Source: an uncultured Bacilli bacterium (GTDB taxonomy: Bacteria > Bacillota_I > Bacilli_A > RF39 > UBA660). Taken from it: a DNA stretch of 22,075 nucleotides. The notes beneath the pieces are model-generated. The model saw only the letters and a program-made list of their open reading frames with translations, was not told where the DNA came from and made no database searches. This document shows positions 21,922 through 22,075 of this stretch, one piece after another. How positions within the stretch are numbered: the stretch's first letter is position 1; the number at the start of each line of letters is the position of its first letter. The stretch spans positions 1 through 22,075 of the forward strand of contig CANRDQ010000023.1 of NCBI GenBank assembly GCA_947629395.1. Direction: 5' to 3'. A program made the position numbers and the translations under genes.

Positions 21922-22075
21922 TTATTTTCCAATATATTTTGATATTTCATCAATTATGCTTGAATTAATCAGCATTTCTATTTCTTCGCTAACAACTATT
22001 TTATCTTCATCAGTACTTGCAATATAATAATTTTCCGTTGTTTCTATATTAGTATGACCAAGTACATTGGCAACA
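21922..22075 (-). CDS. Tyrosine recombinase/integrase, C-terminal end (5' part outside window)
   Basis: The last 50 residues of a site-specific recombinase are present, ending at TAA 21922-21924. The catalytic C-terminal block is clear: VLGHTNIETTENYYIAS, in which LGH supplies the conserved histidine of the active-site set and a tyrosine of the NYY group (probably the second) is the DNA-attacking nucleophile. About 30 residues follow, mostly helical and acidic, as in many phage and ICE integrases. The upstream catalytic arginines are outside the window. Its position and its direction toward the SEC-C remnant support an integrated element to which the cargo operon belongs. Confidence 0.88.
   Translation of the reverse strand, partial: VANVLGHTNIETTENYYIASTDEDKIVVSEEIEMLINSSIIDEISKYIGK

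Larger units (their letters stand above)
19621..22075. mobile_element. Putative integrative element, left part (continues beyond window)
   Basis: The element is inferred from four things: a gene-tail remnant with its terminator at 19577-19660, a gene-free stretch with direct repeats at 19703-19812, an accessory three-gene operon, and a tyrosine integrase reading toward them at the right edge. The left boundary is probably within 19621-19663; the right end is outside the window. No transfer, capsid or replication gene is visible, so the element type (ICE, prophage, satellite or island) cannot be told. Confidence 0.6.

Noticed and set aside
1..22075. UGA-Trp genetic code of a mycoplasma-like organism
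   Set aside because: An intact RF2 gene with UGA autoregulation is present, TGA is used as a stop for ftsX and the LCP gene, and Trp codons are TGG.
1..22075. CRISPR arrays, tRNA or rRNA genes
   Set aside because: No regularly spaced repeats with unique spacers were seen, and no cloverleaf or rRNA-like segments were found on either strand by reading.

Overview
The window looks like a chromosomal segment of an uncultured low-GC Bacillota (very AT-rich; strong GGAGG and GGTGAT ribosome-binding sites; Bacilli-type gene order with prfB close to ftsE-ftsX). A wall is implied by FtsEX, an M23 murein hydrolase and an LCP glycopolymer transferase. A standard code with UGA as stop is implied by an intact RF2 gene that carries the classical UGA frameshift, and by TGA stop codons on ftsX and the LCP gene. 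This argues against a UGA-Trp mycoplasma. An Erysipelotrichia/RF39-like gut Bacilli lineage is possible, but I cannot name the species.

Layout. 1-831 (+) is the 3' half of fhs (formate-THF ligase), facing a bidirectional terminator. From there to 19.5 kb every convincing gene is on the minus strand, in short transcription units separated by clear intrinsic terminators: DUF5662 protein + YfcE phosphodiesterase; LCP transferase + patatin lipase + FAD/Rieske oxidoreductase; aquaporin; ftsE-ftsX-M23 hydrolase (a wall-cleavage machine plus its effector); prfB with programmed frameshift + two YitT paralogues; Nudix hydrolase; HAD 5'-nucleotidase; asnS; U32 hydroxylase-type protein + yggS; two GNAT acetyltransferases. 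A probable plus-strand structured RNA with its own terminator lies between prfB and the Nudix gene. Several promoters share an extended -10 word, TGGTATAAT.

Around 19.62 kb the chromosomal backbone appears to end. A 13-codon remnant of a SEC-C zinc-motif gene tail (most likely secA) with its own terminator borders what looks like an integrated mobile element that runs off the right edge. The element shows direct repeats next to the junction, a three-gene cargo operon (GHKL-type ATPase with an N-terminal STAS-like region, a DUF4325/STAS-like protein, and a small two-helix membrane protein whose cytosolic half is in the -1 frame across an A7 run), and the 3' end of a tyrosine integrase. This cargo module, between integrase and presumed att site, is the best candidate in the window for an undescribed system; its function cannot be read from the sequence alone.
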